Shown: positions 45,801-54,124, numbered from the stretch's first letter. The stretch is 64,000 nt of DNA from Novosphingobium sp. FSW06-99 (GCF_001519065.1 NZ_KQ954251.1:1-64000), one strand, 5' to 3'. Program-made: numbers and translations. The notes: generated by a model from the sequence alone, not told the origin.

Positions 45801-46152
45801 CGGCACGCGCGGCCTGGATCGCGGCCTGCACGTCGCGCTCGGCGGCGTTGATGTCGCGGCTGGCGTCAAACAGCGCAACCACGGTGGTCGCACCCGAATA
45901 ACTGGTCGAGGTAAGCTGCGACACGCCCGAAATCACTGCCAGCCGCTTTTCCAGCGGTTCGGCCACGGTACCGGCCATGATGTCGGGCGAGGCGCCCGCC
46001 ATCGAGGCCGACACCACGACAACCGGAAACGTCAGATTGGGCAGCGGCGAAACCGGCAGCGACATATAGGCCAGAATGCCCTGGAGCAGAATGGCCACGC
46101 CCAGCAGGGCCGTCGCCACCGGGCGACGGATGAACAGCGCCGACAGGTTCAT
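42823..46152 (-). CDS. mdtC: RND multidrug efflux permease, MdtC-like subunit with low-complexity insertion
   Basis: The 1109-residue inner-membrane transporter starts MNLSALFIRRPVATALL and has twelve membrane spans. The proton-relay Asp pair lies in GFVVDDAVVVLENI, and periplasmic porter domains are present. It is about 80 residues longer than usual MdtC proteins. The excess is a Ser/Ala/Thr/Gly/Asn/Gln-rich stretch at about residues 774-847 in the second periplasmic loop, between FASTAAGVASG and ETMVPLTAM. MdtB and MdtC form a heterotrimer that exports bile salts, novobiocin and related compounds in enterics; substrates here are unknown. It is coupled to both neighbours by 4-bp overlaps. 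Confidence 0.92.
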   Translation of the reverse strand: MNLSALFIRRPVATALLGVAILLQGILAYMSLPVSPLPNLTFPVVVVSASMAGASPDIMAGTVAEPLEKRLAVISGVSQLTSTSYSGATTVVALFDASRDINAAERDVQAAIQAARADLPSTLRSNPTIRTFNPSDAPVMILALTSDTLTQTQLYDSASTVMQQQLSQVSGVGQITLGGAALPSVRIELEPDKLNAYGIGLEDLRAAVSAANANSAKGSIDQNGQRFEIVSNDQAKHASDYVNLVVAYRNGSPVYLHDLAQVVDSSENIRNLGLYNGKPAVIVIVNPIPGANVVHTNDQIKAILPKVEASLPPGTHIGLVNDRSQSIRAAVGDTERTLVIAVVLVIGVVFVFLQSGRAMLVPAVALPLSIVGTFGGMYLMHYNIDNLSMMALTIGTGFVVDDAVVVLENIVRHLDDGMSPMEAALRGSAEVSFTVVSMSLSLIAVFIPILLMPGVVGLLFHEFAVTLSIAILLSMVISLTITPCMCAYLLSPHDPNRKQARWIAATENGFQRFKNGYRHTLASVLGHSRLAVLTLLALIVLNGVLFKFLPATFFPEQDNGLLLGQIIADQNISFPAMAEKLREMQRIVQSDPAVAAVAGAAGSGSGGRAGNTANVYVSLKPLAERKVSAAVVAERLKPKLDKISGAKLFMQAQQDLHLGGRQSAAEYQYTLSGDDPQAIYKLIPRLLDELRKHPEAITDVNTDMQQNGLQTFVNYNRQTASRFGFTPIQLDSVIYDAFGQRTVSTVYNPNNQYFVVMEIAPQYTQYPSELNRIFASTAAGVASGTAQTQMPGGTVSGTSAYRAVAAQSASTGASSLNSNAQANALTNAISNSRGGTSTGSADSTAAETMVPLTAMSQWTNGNTPIQVNHQSGLVAATISFNLPPGGSMGVAQDTIKKAMADIGTPPSIIGGAQGSAQLFQQSLMTIPLLILGALFAIYIVLGILYENTIHPLTILSTLPSAGVGAVLALMVFGVPFSMIALIGIFLLIGIVKKNAIMMIDVAINRQKNEGVDAKHAIFEAAVLRLRPIMMTSAAAVLGAVPLAIGFGQGASLRQPLGVTVMGGLLISQFFTLYTTPVIYVYLDRLGARVRRATARFSWRTQSANPDVSS

Positions 46153-49100
46153 GGCGCGCCAACCGGCTGCGCAGCACTCCCCTGGTCGGGCCCGGCACCG
46201 CCGGGTCCGCCATGGTCCGGCGTGTCATGGCCGGATTTGCCACCGCGCCAGCGGTTCACGCGTTCTTTCAGCCGGTCAAACGCCAGATAGACCACTGGTG
46301 CGGTGAACAGTGTCAGCACCTGGCTGAGCAACAGGCCGCCGATGATCGCAATACCCAGCGGTCGCCGCAGTTCCGAACCCGTGCCGGTGCCCAGCAACAT
46401 CGGCAAGGCGCCCAGCATGGCCGCCAGCGTGGTCATCAGGATCGGGCGGAAACGCAACATCGATGCCTCGAAAATCGCCTCCGCCGCCGTCATGCCCTGA
46501 TCGCGTTCAGCCTCCAGCGCAAAGTCGACGATCATGATCGCGTTTTTCTTCACGATCCCGATCAGCAGCACGATGCCGATGATGCCGATCACGTCGAGAT
46601 CCTTGCCCGCGATCATCAGCGCCAGCAGGGCGCCGATCCCCGCCGAGGGCAAAGTCGACAGGATGGTCAGCGGGTGGATATAGCTTTCATAGAGCACACC
46701 CAGCACGATATAGACCGCGACCAGCGCCGCGATCAGCAGGAACACCTCGCTCGACAACGCATCGGTATAGGCCGCCGCTGCGCCCTGGAACGAAGGCTGG
46801 ATGGAACTGGGCAGATGCGCCGCCGCCACGGCCGCGTTAACCTGATCGACCGCCGCCGACAGCGAACCGCCCTTGGCAATGTTGAACGAGATCGTCACGG
46901 CGGGGAACTGGGCGAGGTGGCTGGCCACCAGCGGCGCCGTGCCGACCTTGATATCGGCAATTGCTGACAGCGGCACTTCGCCCGACGAGGCGGTCTGCGA
47001 CGGCAGATAGATCGTGCCGAGCGATTGCACCGTCGACAACTGATCGCGCTGGGCCACCAGGATCACGCGATATTGCGTCGACTGGTTGAAGATCGTGGTG
47101 ACGATCCGCTGGCCCAGCGCATCATAGAGTGCGTTGTCGATCGTCGCAGGCGTGATGCCAAAGCGTGCCGCCGCTTCGCGGTTGACCTGGACGTTGATGG
47201 TCAACCCGTCCTGGTCGAGATCGCTGGCGACATTGCTGATCGCGCTGATCTGCTTGATTCGATTGACCAGCGGCGGCACCACTTTCTGCAGATCGGCCTG
47301 GTTGGGGCCGCGCAGCACCATCTGATACTGGTTGGGCGAGATTGTCGTGTCGAGCGTCAGATCCTGCTGCGGGCGCATATAGGTCTTGATGCCGGGCACT
47401 TCGGCAGTGGCCTCCTGAATGCGCCGGCCGATCGCCTGGGCAGTTTCCGACCGTTCATCGACCGGTTTCAGATTGACCAGGAAACGCCCGTTGTTGAGCG
47501 TCTTGTTGGTGCCGTCGATGCCGACATACGAGGTCAGGCTGACCACATCGGGATCTTTGAGTATGACATTGGCGACCGCCGACTGGCGTTCGGCCATGGC
47601 CTGGTACGACACCGTGTTGTCGGCCACCGTGATGCCCTGCAACACGCCGACGTCCTGCACCGGGAACAGGCCCTTGGGAATGATGATATAGAGCGCCAGC
47701 GTGACCACCACGGTCAGCAGCGTAACGATCAGCGTTGCCGTCTGGTGGCGCATGACGAACGTCAGCGCGCGGCGATAGCCGGCCAGAGTCTTGTCGAACA
47801 GGCCCTCGCTGATGCGTTCGAACCGGCTGAGCTGACGGTCGGAATGCGCGCGCAGCATGCGTGCGCACAACATCGGCACGAGTGTCAGCGAAACCACCGC
47901 CGACAGCACGATCGTCACCGCCAGCGTCATCGCGAATTCGCTGAACAGCCGCCCGATCACGCCGCCCATGAACAGCAGCGGGATCAGCACCGCGATCAGC
48001 GAGATGGTCAGCGACATGATCGTAAAGCCGATCTGCCCGGCGCCGATCATCGCGGCCTGGAACGCGTTCTTGCCCTCTTCGATATAGCGCACGATGTTTT
48101 CGATCATCACGATCGAATCGTCGACGACGAACCCGGTGGCGATGATCAGCGCCATCAGCGACAGGTTGTCGATGGAATAGCCCAGCTCGTACATCACCGC
48201 GAGCGTGCCGATCAACGACACCGGCACCGATATGCTGGGGATCAGCGTGGCCGGAATGTTGCGCAGGAACACAAAGATCACCAGCACGACCAGCAGCACC
48301 GCCAGTCCCAGTTCGAAGAACGCGTCCGACACCGAGGCGCGGATCACGCCGGTCGAATCGTTCACCACATCGACATGCATCGATGGCGGCAGACTGGCCA
48401 GCAGGGTGGGCAACTGGCGCTTGATCTGGTCGACCGTCTTGATCACGTTGGCGCCGGGCTGGCGCTGCACGTTGAGCACGATCGCCGCTTTCTTGCCGAA
48501 CCAGGCGCCCTGTTCGACATCCTGCGCGGCCTGCTGCACGCTGGCGACATCGCGCATATAGACCGGCGAACCGTTCGAATAGCCGACAATGGTGTTCAGA
48601 TAGTCCTGCGGATCGGAAATCTGGTCGTTGGAATTGATCGTGTAATCGAGCTTGGGCCCGTCAAGATTGCCCTTTGGCGCGCTGGTGGTGACGTTGCTCA
48701 GCAATGAGCGCAAGTCATCGATGTTCAGGCCATAGGCGGCCAGCTTGTGCGGATCGGCCGCAACGCGGACGGCGGGCACATTGCCGCCTGCGGGCGCGAC
48801 CAGCCCGACACCGGGCACTTCGGCGATTTTCGAAGCGAGCCGGTTGTTGGCGATGTCCTGCAACTGGGTCAGCGACAGCGTGTCCGAGGTGACCGCCAGG
48901 GTCAGGATCGGCTGATCGGCAGGGTTGACCTTGGCATATGTCGGCGGGGCGGGCAGGCCGCTTGGCAACAGGCTGTTGGCGGCGTTGATCGCCTCCTGCA
49001 CGTTCTGTTCGGCGATATCGAGATTGAGCGACAGGTCGAATTGCAGCGTGATGATCGACGACCCGGCCGAGCTGGCCGAAGTCATCTGAGTCAGGCCGGG

Positions 49101-49322
49101 AATCTGTCCGAGCTGCACTTCCAGTGGCGCGGTGACGGTGTTTTCCATCACTTGCGGGCTGGCGCCGGGATAGAACGTCTGCACCTGGATCGTCGGATAA
49201 TCGACGTCGGGCAGCGATGATACCGGCAACAGCTGTTCCGCGACCAGGCCAAGCATGATCAGCGCGATCATCAGCAGCGATGTCGCCACCGGTCGCTGGA
49301 TGAACAGTCGTGAGAGATTCAT
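46149..49322 (-). CDS. mdtB: RND multidrug efflux permease, MdtB-like subunit
   Basis: The 1057-residue RND permease starts MNLSRLFIQRPVATSLLM and has the DVDYPTIQVQTFYPGASP segment of the MdtB/MdtC clade. GFVVDDSIVMIENIVRYIEEG in TM4 carries the Asp pair for proton coupling. The sequence ends in a short Gly/Pro-rich cytoplasmic tail (SGHDTPDHGGPGGAGPDQGS). It pairs with the next gene as a hetero-RND pump. Four-base overlaps with mdtA and mdtC indicate tight co-translation. Confidence 0.93.
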   Translation of the reverse strand: MNLSRLFIQRPVATSLLMIALIMLGLVAEQLLPVSSLPDVDYPTIQVQTFYPGASPQVMENTVTAPLEVQLGQIPGLTQMTSASSAGSSIITLQFDLSLNLDIAEQNVQEAINAANSLLPSGLPAPPTYAKVNPADQPILTLAVTSDTLSLTQLQDIANNRLASKIAEVPGVGLVAPAGGNVPAVRVAADPHKLAAYGLNIDDLRSLLSNVTTSAPKGNLDGPKLDYTINSNDQISDPQDYLNTIVGYSNGSPVYMRDVASVQQAAQDVEQGAWFGKKAAIVLNVQRQPGANVIKTVDQIKRQLPTLLASLPPSMHVDVVNDSTGVIRASVSDAFFELGLAVLLVVLVIFVFLRNIPATLIPSISVPVSLIGTLAVMYELGYSIDNLSLMALIIATGFVVDDSIVMIENIVRYIEEGKNAFQAAMIGAGQIGFTIMSLTISLIAVLIPLLFMGGVIGRLFSEFAMTLAVTIVLSAVVSLTLVPMLCARMLRAHSDRQLSRFERISEGLFDKTLAGYRRALTFVMRHQTATLIVTLLTVVVTLALYIIIPKGLFPVQDVGVLQGITVADNTVSYQAMAERQSAVANVILKDPDVVSLTSYVGIDGTNKTLNNGRFLVNLKPVDERSETAQAIGRRIQEATAEVPGIKTYMRPQQDLTLDTTISPNQYQMVLRGPNQADLQKVVPPLVNRIKQISAISNVASDLDQDGLTINVQVNREAAARFGITPATIDNALYDALGQRIVTTIFNQSTQYRVILVAQRDQLSTVQSLGTIYLPSQTASSGEVPLSAIADIKVGTAPLVASHLAQFPAVTISFNIAKGGSLSAAVDQVNAAVAAAHLPSSIQPSFQGAAAAYTDALSSEVFLLIAALVAVYIVLGVLYESYIHPLTILSTLPSAGIGALLALMIAGKDLDVIGIIGIVLLIGIVKKNAIMIVDFALEAERDQGMTAAEAIFEASMLRFRPILMTTLAAMLGALPMLLGTGTGSELRRPLGIAIIGGLLLSQVLTLFTAPVVYLAFDRLKERVNRWRGGKSGHDTPDHGGPGGAGPDQGSAAQPVGAP

Positions 49323-50602
49323 GAGTTGGTCGATCCAGCCCCGGCGTTGCCCTTGGTGCCCTTGTGTTGACCTTTGTGGCCACCGCTTGCGCTGTCTGCG
49401 CCGTTGCCGCCGGCCTTGTTCGAGCCGACACGGATCTGCGTTCCGTCGCTCAGGCGGTCGGTACCATCGGTCACCACGGTTTCACCGGCGCGCAGCCCGC
49501 TGGTCACCACGGTGTTGATGCCGTCGCTGGGCCCGATCGCGATCTTGCGCACCGAAACCGTGTGGTCGGCGTTGGCGACATAGACATACGTGCCCGGCGC
49601 ACCGGTCAGGATGGCGGGGGTCGGCACCAGCGTGGCATTGTGGAGCGTATCGACCAGCATGCGCACGTTGACAAACGCGTTGGGCCACAGCGACAGATCA
49701 TCGTTGGGGAACGTCGCGCGCATCGGCGTCTGCCCGGTCGAGGTGTTCATCTGGTTGCTGATGGCATAGAGCGTGCCGGTGGCGATCGGCTGATGCGATC
49801 CGCTGTCGAGCGCGGTGACCGGCAGTTTCACGCCGGGGGTCGAAAAACGCGCGGTGACGCGCCCGATATCGTTCTGCGCCACGCCGAACTGCACCAGCAT
49901 CGGCTTGACCGTGGTGATCACCACGATGCCGGTGCTCGACGATCCGGTGACATAGTTGCCGACATCGACCAGCCGAAGTCCGGCGCGTCCATCGGCGGGC
50001 GAGCGGATATAGCAGTACTGGATGTCGAGCGCATATTGCGCGATATTGGCCTTGTCCTGCTGCACGGCGGCCATCGCCTGCTGCACGGTGTATTTCTGAT
50101 CGCCGAACGTCTGCGTGGCGATGGCCTTGCGATCGTTCAACTGGCTGTAGAGCCCAAAGTCATAGCGCGCCTGATCAAGCGTGGCCTGATCCTTGGCCAG
50201 CGCGGCCTCGGCCTGCTGTTTCAGCACTTCATAAGGGCGCGGATCGATCTCGGCGAGCAACTGACCTTTGGTGACGGTCTGGCCTTCCTGATAGGCGACC
50301 TTGATCAGATAGCCGCTGACGCTGGCATTGGGCAGCACGGTGACCGTGGCGGTGGGCGTGACCGTGCCGATTTCATCGAGCGTGACGGGCATGTCGCCCT
50401 GGGTCACTTTGCCCACGGTCACCACTTGTGCGGTGTTGTGCGGCTTTTTCGTGGGCTGGCCCACGATATGCCACACCACCAGCACGATCACGATGAGCAC
50501 GATCGCGCCGATAATCCATTTCAGCGAGCGTGATGCAGGGTGGCCTTGCGAGTCTTCCAGAGTCGGGTGTTCGGGCTGGCTGTGTGCCACATGGTCTTGC
50601 AT
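49319..50602 (-). CDS. mdtA: RND efflux periplasmic adaptor (membrane fusion protein), MdtA-like
   Basis: The 427-residue adaptor has a cytoplasmic His-rich N-terminus, one transmembrane helix (WIIGAIVLIVIVLVVWHIVG), a barrel-sandwich hybrid (GTVTPTATVTVLPNASVSGY, KVAYQEGQTVTKGQLLAEID), and an alpha-helical hairpin (EAALAKDQATLDQARYDF). The beta-barrel and membrane-proximal domains follow, then a Gly/Lys/Ser-rich C-terminal tail. It links the RND trimer to the outer-membrane factor. It is the first gene of the operon mdtA-mdtB-mdtC-OMF; no regulator is adjacent. Confidence 0.93.
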   Translation of the reverse strand: MQDHVAHSQPEHPTLEDSQGHPASRSLKWIIGAIVLIVIVLVVWHIVGQPTKKPHNTAQVVTVGKVTQGDMPVTLDEIGTVTPTATVTVLPNASVSGYLIKVAYQEGQTVTKGQLLAEIDPRPYEVLKQQAEAALAKDQATLDQARYDFGLYSQLNDRKAIATQTFGDQKYTVQQAMAAVQQDKANIAQYALDIQYCYIRSPADGRAGLRLVDVGNYVTGSSSTGIVVITTVKPMLVQFGVAQNDIGRVTARFSTPGVKLPVTALDSGSHQPIATGTLYAISNQMNTSTGQTPMRATFPNDDLSLWPNAFVNVRMLVDTLHNATLVPTPAILTGAPGTYVYVANADHTVSVRKIAIGPSDGINTVVTSGLRAGETVVTDGTDRLSDGTQIRVGSNKAGGNGADSASGGHKGQHKGTKGNAGAGSTNS

Positions 50603-50701
50603 CGTTCGGAGTATCCCCGGCGCCTTGGTCAGATCGATCTTGCGCCCACCCTATAGATGAGCGTTGGTAATTTGTATGTTCCATCGTGTGCCAAATTGTA
50701 A

Positions 50702-50715
50702 GACTTTTGAAAGTC
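50702..50715. promoter_or_regulatory. Palindrome upstream of the efflux operon
   Basis: GACTTT-TG-AAAGTC is a perfect 6-bp inverted repeat 100 bp ahead of the adaptor start codon, inside an unusually AT-rich stretch (about 50660-50725). The position fits an operator for a repressor or two-component regulator of the pump. No matching site or regulator gene is visible in the window, so this is only a candidate. Confidence 0.3.
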
Positions 50716-50850
50716 ATTACGCAGACGAATGCATGGAATCGATGGTGGCCTGCGATGCACGCAAACCGTTGCCAGGCAAACTGCTTTTTGGCGGATAGAG
50801 CCTCGCCCTCGGGTGCAATCGATCGCAGCGCGCAGGGATCGCGGGCTGCG

Positions 50851-50946
50851 TTAGACTTTCACTACAAACGCCGAAATGATCGCCCGGAAGAGCGCGATGG
50901 GGCCCATTTCACTGATGATGAGATATGCCAAGGACAAGGTTTGCAT
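50851..50946 (-). CDS. 31-residue hydrophobic small protein (candidate)
   Basis: A short frame starting MQTLSLAYLIISEMG and ending in ISAFVVKV is preceded by an exact GGAGG (50956-50960) nine bases before the ATG. The peptide is hydrophobic with a single Arg, two Lys/Glu-type charges and one Pro, like a small membrane-associated peptide. It lies downstream of tRNA-Asn on the same strand, in an otherwise empty 470-bp region. No homologue is recognised. The strong ribosome-binding site and balanced hydrophobic composition make it worth listing; conservation is needed to confirm. Confidence 0.5.
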   Translation of the reverse strand: MQTLSLAYLIISEMGPIALFRAIISAFVVKV

Positions 50947-51073
50947 TTTGCAAGTCCTCCCGACACCAGGGCGATAACCGCCCTTCCATCGCCATCACGT
51001 GGCGAACATTTTCGGGAAGGTTGGCAACACGCGATCATAATGTACTGTTCTAACGGAATGTTTCCGAAAGAAA

Positions 51074-51148
51074 TGGCTCCCTGAGTAGGATTCGAACCTA
51101 CGACCACTCGATTAACAGTCGAGAGCTCTACCGCTGAGCTATCAGGGA
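51074..51148 (-). tRNA. tRNA-Asn (anticodon GTT)
   Basis: The minus strand reads a complete 75-nt cloverleaf: acceptor TCCCTGA pairing with TCAGGGA, D-arm AGCTCAGCGGTAGAGCT, anticodon loop CTGTTAA (GTT), T-arm with GGTTCGAATCC, discriminator G and an encoded CCA end at 51074-51076. It decodes AAC/AAU. No integrase or duplicated 3' end is seen next to it, so there is no sign of an integrated element here. Confidence 0.97.
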
Positions 51149-51177
51149 ACGGCCCGGTTGCCCGGGGCAGGTGGGCG

Positions 51178-51205
51178 CTAATAACAGGCGTTTCCGGTTT
51201 GGCAA
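51178..51205 (-). promoter_or_regulatory. Promoter of tRNA-Asn
   Basis: On the minus strand a -35 box TTGCCA (51200-51205) and a -10 box TATTAG (51178-51183) are separated by 16 bp. They lie 30 bp ahead of the mature tRNA 5' end, giving a leader of about 20 nt. It sits between the nadK stop codon and the tRNA, so the tRNA has its own sigma-70-type start. Confidence 0.6.
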
Positions 51206-51235
51206 GCACCCAAATCGCGCCCGCGGGCTGATTTT

Positions 51236-52018
51236 TTACACCATGAACTGTTCGGCGAAAATGCGTTCGTCCAGGCTCTTGCCCTTGTCGAACAGCAAAG
51301 TGAGCTGGTGTTCGGGCCAGGCGCGCACGCGCACCTCGCGCACGTCGCGCACTTCCTTCTGATCGGCGACCACCGAGACCGGGCGTTTGTCGGATTCGCG
51401 CGCGCGGATCAGGATTTCCGCGTTGTCGGGCAGGATCGCGCCGCGCCAGCGGCGCGGGCGGAACGGGCTGATCGGGGTCAACGCCAGCATGTTCGACCCC
51501 AGCGGCAGGATCGGGCCATTGGCCGACAAGTTGTAGGCGGTCGATCCGGCAGGCGTGGCCACCAGCACCCCGTCGCAGCTCAATTCGGGAATGCGCACTT
51601 TGCCGTTGACCGAAACCTCCAGCTTGGCGGTCTGGCGCGTTTCGCGCAGCAGCGACACTTCGTTGATCGCCCATGACGTCATCACGTCGTCGCCGGTGGT
51701 GGTCGCCTCCATCCACAGGGGCGAAACCGCGATGCGCCGCGCCCGCGCGATGCGTTCCTCAAGCGGGCGTGATGATTTGGGCCGGTTCATCAGAAACCCG
51801 ACCGTGCCCTGGTTGATGCCATAGACCGGCAGGATACGATCCGAATCAAGCATATGGTGCAGGATCTGCAGCATGAAGCCGTCACCGCCCAGTGCCACCA
51901 CGCCATCGGCATCGTCGTAATCGACCCATTCGCGCGTGGCGCGCAATTCGGCCGCCGCCTCTTGCGCACGGTCGGTCGGCGAAGCCACCAGCGCGAGCCG
52001 GGTCAGAATATCAGGCAT
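51236..52018 (-). CDS. nadK: NAD kinase
   Basis: The 260-residue kinase makes NADP from NAD. The catalytic GGDG lies in GVVALGGDGFML (about 43-54), followed by YGINQGTVGFLMN and the donor site CDGVLVATPAGSTAYNLSANGPI. AGAGGGG before the ATG at 52018 fixes the start; the longer open frame upstream has a basic leader without support. It diverges from the EAL gene by about 105 bp. Confidence 0.96.
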   Translation of the reverse strand: MPDILTRLALVASPTDRAQEAAAELRATREWVDYDDADGVVALGGDGFMLQILHHMLDSDRILPVYGINQGTVGFLMNRPKSSRPLEERIARARRIAVSPLWMEATTTGDDVMTSWAINEVSLLRETRQTAKLEVSVNGKVRIPELSCDGVLVATPAGSTAYNLSANGPILPLGSNMLALTPISPFRPRRWRGAILPDNAEILIRARESDKRPVSVVADQKEVRDVREVRVRAWPEHQLTLLFDKGKSLDERIFAEQFMV

Positions 52019-52122
52019 GGTCCCCTCTGGGCGTGATTGGCGCGGACCACTTCGTCCACTGCGCGGGTTTATGGGGCGCCCCATTGTGGTGCAACGTCTA
52101 TCGCGCATAGGATGATGATTTC

Positions 52123-53448
52123 GTGACAGACATCGACTATGCCCGGCCGATGCGGGGCACTATCACGTCGATCCAACCTTCTGCCGATTTTCTGACCGGT
52201 CTGGTCGGCGCCGATGCGGCGCGCGACTGGCTGGATGCCGCTGCGCCCGGTGGCACGGCCAAAGTGATGCTGATCAGCCTGCCGCGCCTGCAGACGGTCA
52301 ACCTGGCCTATGGCAAACCGGCGGGCGATCAGGTGCTGGTCGACGTGGCGCACCGCATCGGCGATTTTGCGCTGGCGGAAATCGATGCCGCGATCGGCGC
52401 CGATCCGTTGATCGCGCGGCTGGCCGGGGGGCAGTTCCTGCTCGCCTCGCACCACGCGCCGGGGCGTGAGCGCTGGCAATACCTAGCTGAAGTGCTGGGC
52501 AGGGTGATCGGCCGCGCGTTGACGGTGGAAGGCGACGCGCTGCATCTGGTGCCGCGCATCGCGCTGCTTGATGTGCGGCCGGGTGACAGCGGCGACGGGG
52601 TGATCGACCGGCTGGCGCAGGCCGCCGCCACGCTCGAACGCCTGCCCGGGCGGCGCGTGCTGTGGGGCGATGAAGGCGACAGCGTGCCGGGTGGCAGTAT
52701 TGCCCTGCTCGAAGCCGATCTGCTGGGCGCGATGCACCGCGACGAGATCACCGTGCTGTTCCAGCCGCAATTCGATTGCCGCACCGGGGCGCTGGCCGGG
52801 GCCGAGGCGCTGGCGCGCTGGGAACATCCGCGGTTTGGCCGCATCGCCGCCGAAACGTTGTTTGCCGTCGCCGACCGGGGCGACCACGTGGCGCAATTGT
52901 CGCACCATATTGCCCGCCGCGCGCTGACGCTGGCGGCCGCCTGGCCCAAGCCGTTGCGCATGTCGCTGAACATCACCGCCGAGGATTTCGCGCTGGGCGA
53001 TGTGGCGGGATCGGTGCGCGCCTTGCTGACCAGCAGCGGGTTTGTCCCCGAACGGCTGACACTGGAAATCACCGAACAATCGCTGATCGGCGATTTCGAG
53101 GCTTGCGCGCGCGCCCTGCAGGCCCTGGCCGACGATGGCGTGCAAGTCGCGCTTGATGATTTCGGCACCGGCTTTTCCAATTTCCGCACGCTGAAGGCGC
53201 TGCCGCTCGACGCGCTGAAGCTCGACCGCTCGCTTGTGCGCGACATCGCGACCGACCCGCGCGACCGTGCCATCGTCGCTGCCATGATCGCCATGGCTCG
53301 CGCGCTGGACCTCAAAGTGGTCGCCGAAGGCATCGAAAGCGAAGCGCAACTGGCAATCCTGGCCGAAGAAGGCTGCGACTTGTTCCAGGGCTTTTTGCGC
53401 GCCGGACCGGTCTCGGCGCAGGATTTCGCAGGTCTGGCGGCGGAATAA
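52123..53448 (+). CDS. c-di-GMP phosphodiesterase (EAL) with degenerate GGDEF domain
   Basis: The 441-residue cytoplasmic protein has an N-terminal GGDEF-like domain in which the signature is reduced to AGGQFLL (about 102-108), so it should not make c-di-GMP. The C-terminal EAL domain is complete: EALARW (about 228), NITAEDF, LEITEQ, DDFGTGFSNF, LKLDRSLV, EGIES and the final QGFLRAGP. These supply metal ligands and the catalytic Glu/Lys, so c-di-GMP hydrolysis is expected. No membrane span or obvious sensor domain is seen. The GTG start at 52123 follows AGGA at a distance of about 10 bases. Confidence 0.92.
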   Translation: MTDIDYARPMRGTITSIQPSADFLTGLVGADAARDWLDAAAPGGTAKVMLISLPRLQTVNLAYGKPAGDQVLVDVAHRIGDFALAEIDAAIGADPLIARLAGGQFLLASHHAPGRERWQYLAEVLGRVIGRALTVEGDALHLVPRIALLDVRPGDSGDGVIDRLAQAAATLERLPGRRVLWGDEGDSVPGGSIALLEADLLGAMHRDEITVLFQPQFDCRTGALAGAEALARWEHPRFGRIAAETLFAVADRGDHVAQLSHHIARRALTLAAAWPKPLRMSLNITAEDFALGDVAGSVRALLTSSGFVPERLTLEITEQSLIGDFEACARALQALADDGVQVALDDFGTGFSNFRTLKALPLDALKLDRSLVRDIATDPRDRAIVAAMIAMARALDLKVVAEGIESEAQLAILAEEGCDLFQGFLRAGPVSAQDFAGLAAE

Positions 53449-53499
53449 GCCGGAAGCGCGCGATAAGCTTGCGCATCGCCTACTTTTCCCCACCCCGTC

Positions 53500-53520
53500 A
53501 CCCCGGACCTGATCCGGGGT
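53500..53520. repeat. Dispersed palindromic element (ACCCCGGA...TCCGGGGT)
   Basis: An 8-bp inverted repeat with a 5-base CCTGA spacer is followed by CCCGC. This ACCCCGGACCTGATCCGGGGT form is a frequent intergenic palindrome in alphaproteobacterial genomes. It lies between the EAL gene and a small membrane protein and could also act as a weak terminator. Only one copy is seen in the window. Confidence 0.6.
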
Positions 53521-53576
53521 CCCGCTGCCGCTCAGTGAACAGCGGACTTTGGGGCGCTTCCAGCCAACGCTTTAAG

Positions 53577-53852
53577 CTAGCTACGATACAGTCGCCTTGC
53601 AATTTGCGCTGCCGGTATGCTCGGCATCGAAGCCGCAAAGCAAATTATGACGGCGATGACGTAGCCCAATGCCCACAGCGCGTCTTTGTCCCAAATCCGC
53701 CACCAGATTGTGAATGTGAGCAGAGCAATCGGTGCCGCAGTGCTTAAGACAGCAGCGAACCATCGCTGGCGCGGGAGAAGTACCTGCATCACCACGCCAA
53801 CAATGAATGTGCCAGCGAACAGAGACCAAGGGTCTTTCAACCATTCAATCAT
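53577..53852 (-). CDS. Small membrane protein, unknown
   Basis: The 91-residue protein has three hydrophobic stretches (SLFAGTFIVGVVMQVLL, FAAVLSTAAPIALLTFTIWW, WALGYVIAVIICFAASM) and a basic C-terminus ARRLYRS. Base composition is lower in GC than neighbouring core genes. A GTG two codons upstream is an alternative start; no clear ribosome-binding site is seen. No family is recognised, and the next gene on the same strand (54125-54535) is likewise a small orphan membrane protein. Confidence 0.6.
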   Translation of the reverse strand: MIEWLKDPWSLFAGTFIVGVVMQVLLPRQRWFAAVLSTAAPIALLTFTIWWRIWDKDALWALGYVIAVIICFAASMPSIPAAQIARRLYRS

Positions 53853-54124
53853 ACACACGATTCTAATCGCTCACGCATTTCAGTCAATGACTGTGCCGTA
53901 GTGAATGATCTACCCATGCGTGGACAACCCCACGTTGGGCGTCAGTCGCGGTGTGGGTCAATCGGGCCGGGTCATTGGTGTATCCGGCAAAAGCAAGCTC
54001 GGCCCGGATCAGGCTCGGGCCCCCGCCGCCTACCAGTGCGCGCCGGACTTTGGAGGTTTGACGAAGGGCCGCTCATTGCGAGCGAACATGGATACCGGCC
54101 ATTTCGCGCTTATCGGAGGGAGCT

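Noticed and set aside
43867..46290. Long plus-strand open frame (807 codons) opposite the MdtC-like gene
   Set aside because: It is antisense to a complete RND permease, rich in His/Asp/Arg/Gln with no hydrophobic pattern.
51074..51148. tRNA-Asn as an integration site of a mobile island
   Set aside because: No integrase gene and no duplicate of the tRNA 3' end were found nearby; nadK and a housekeeping context flank it.
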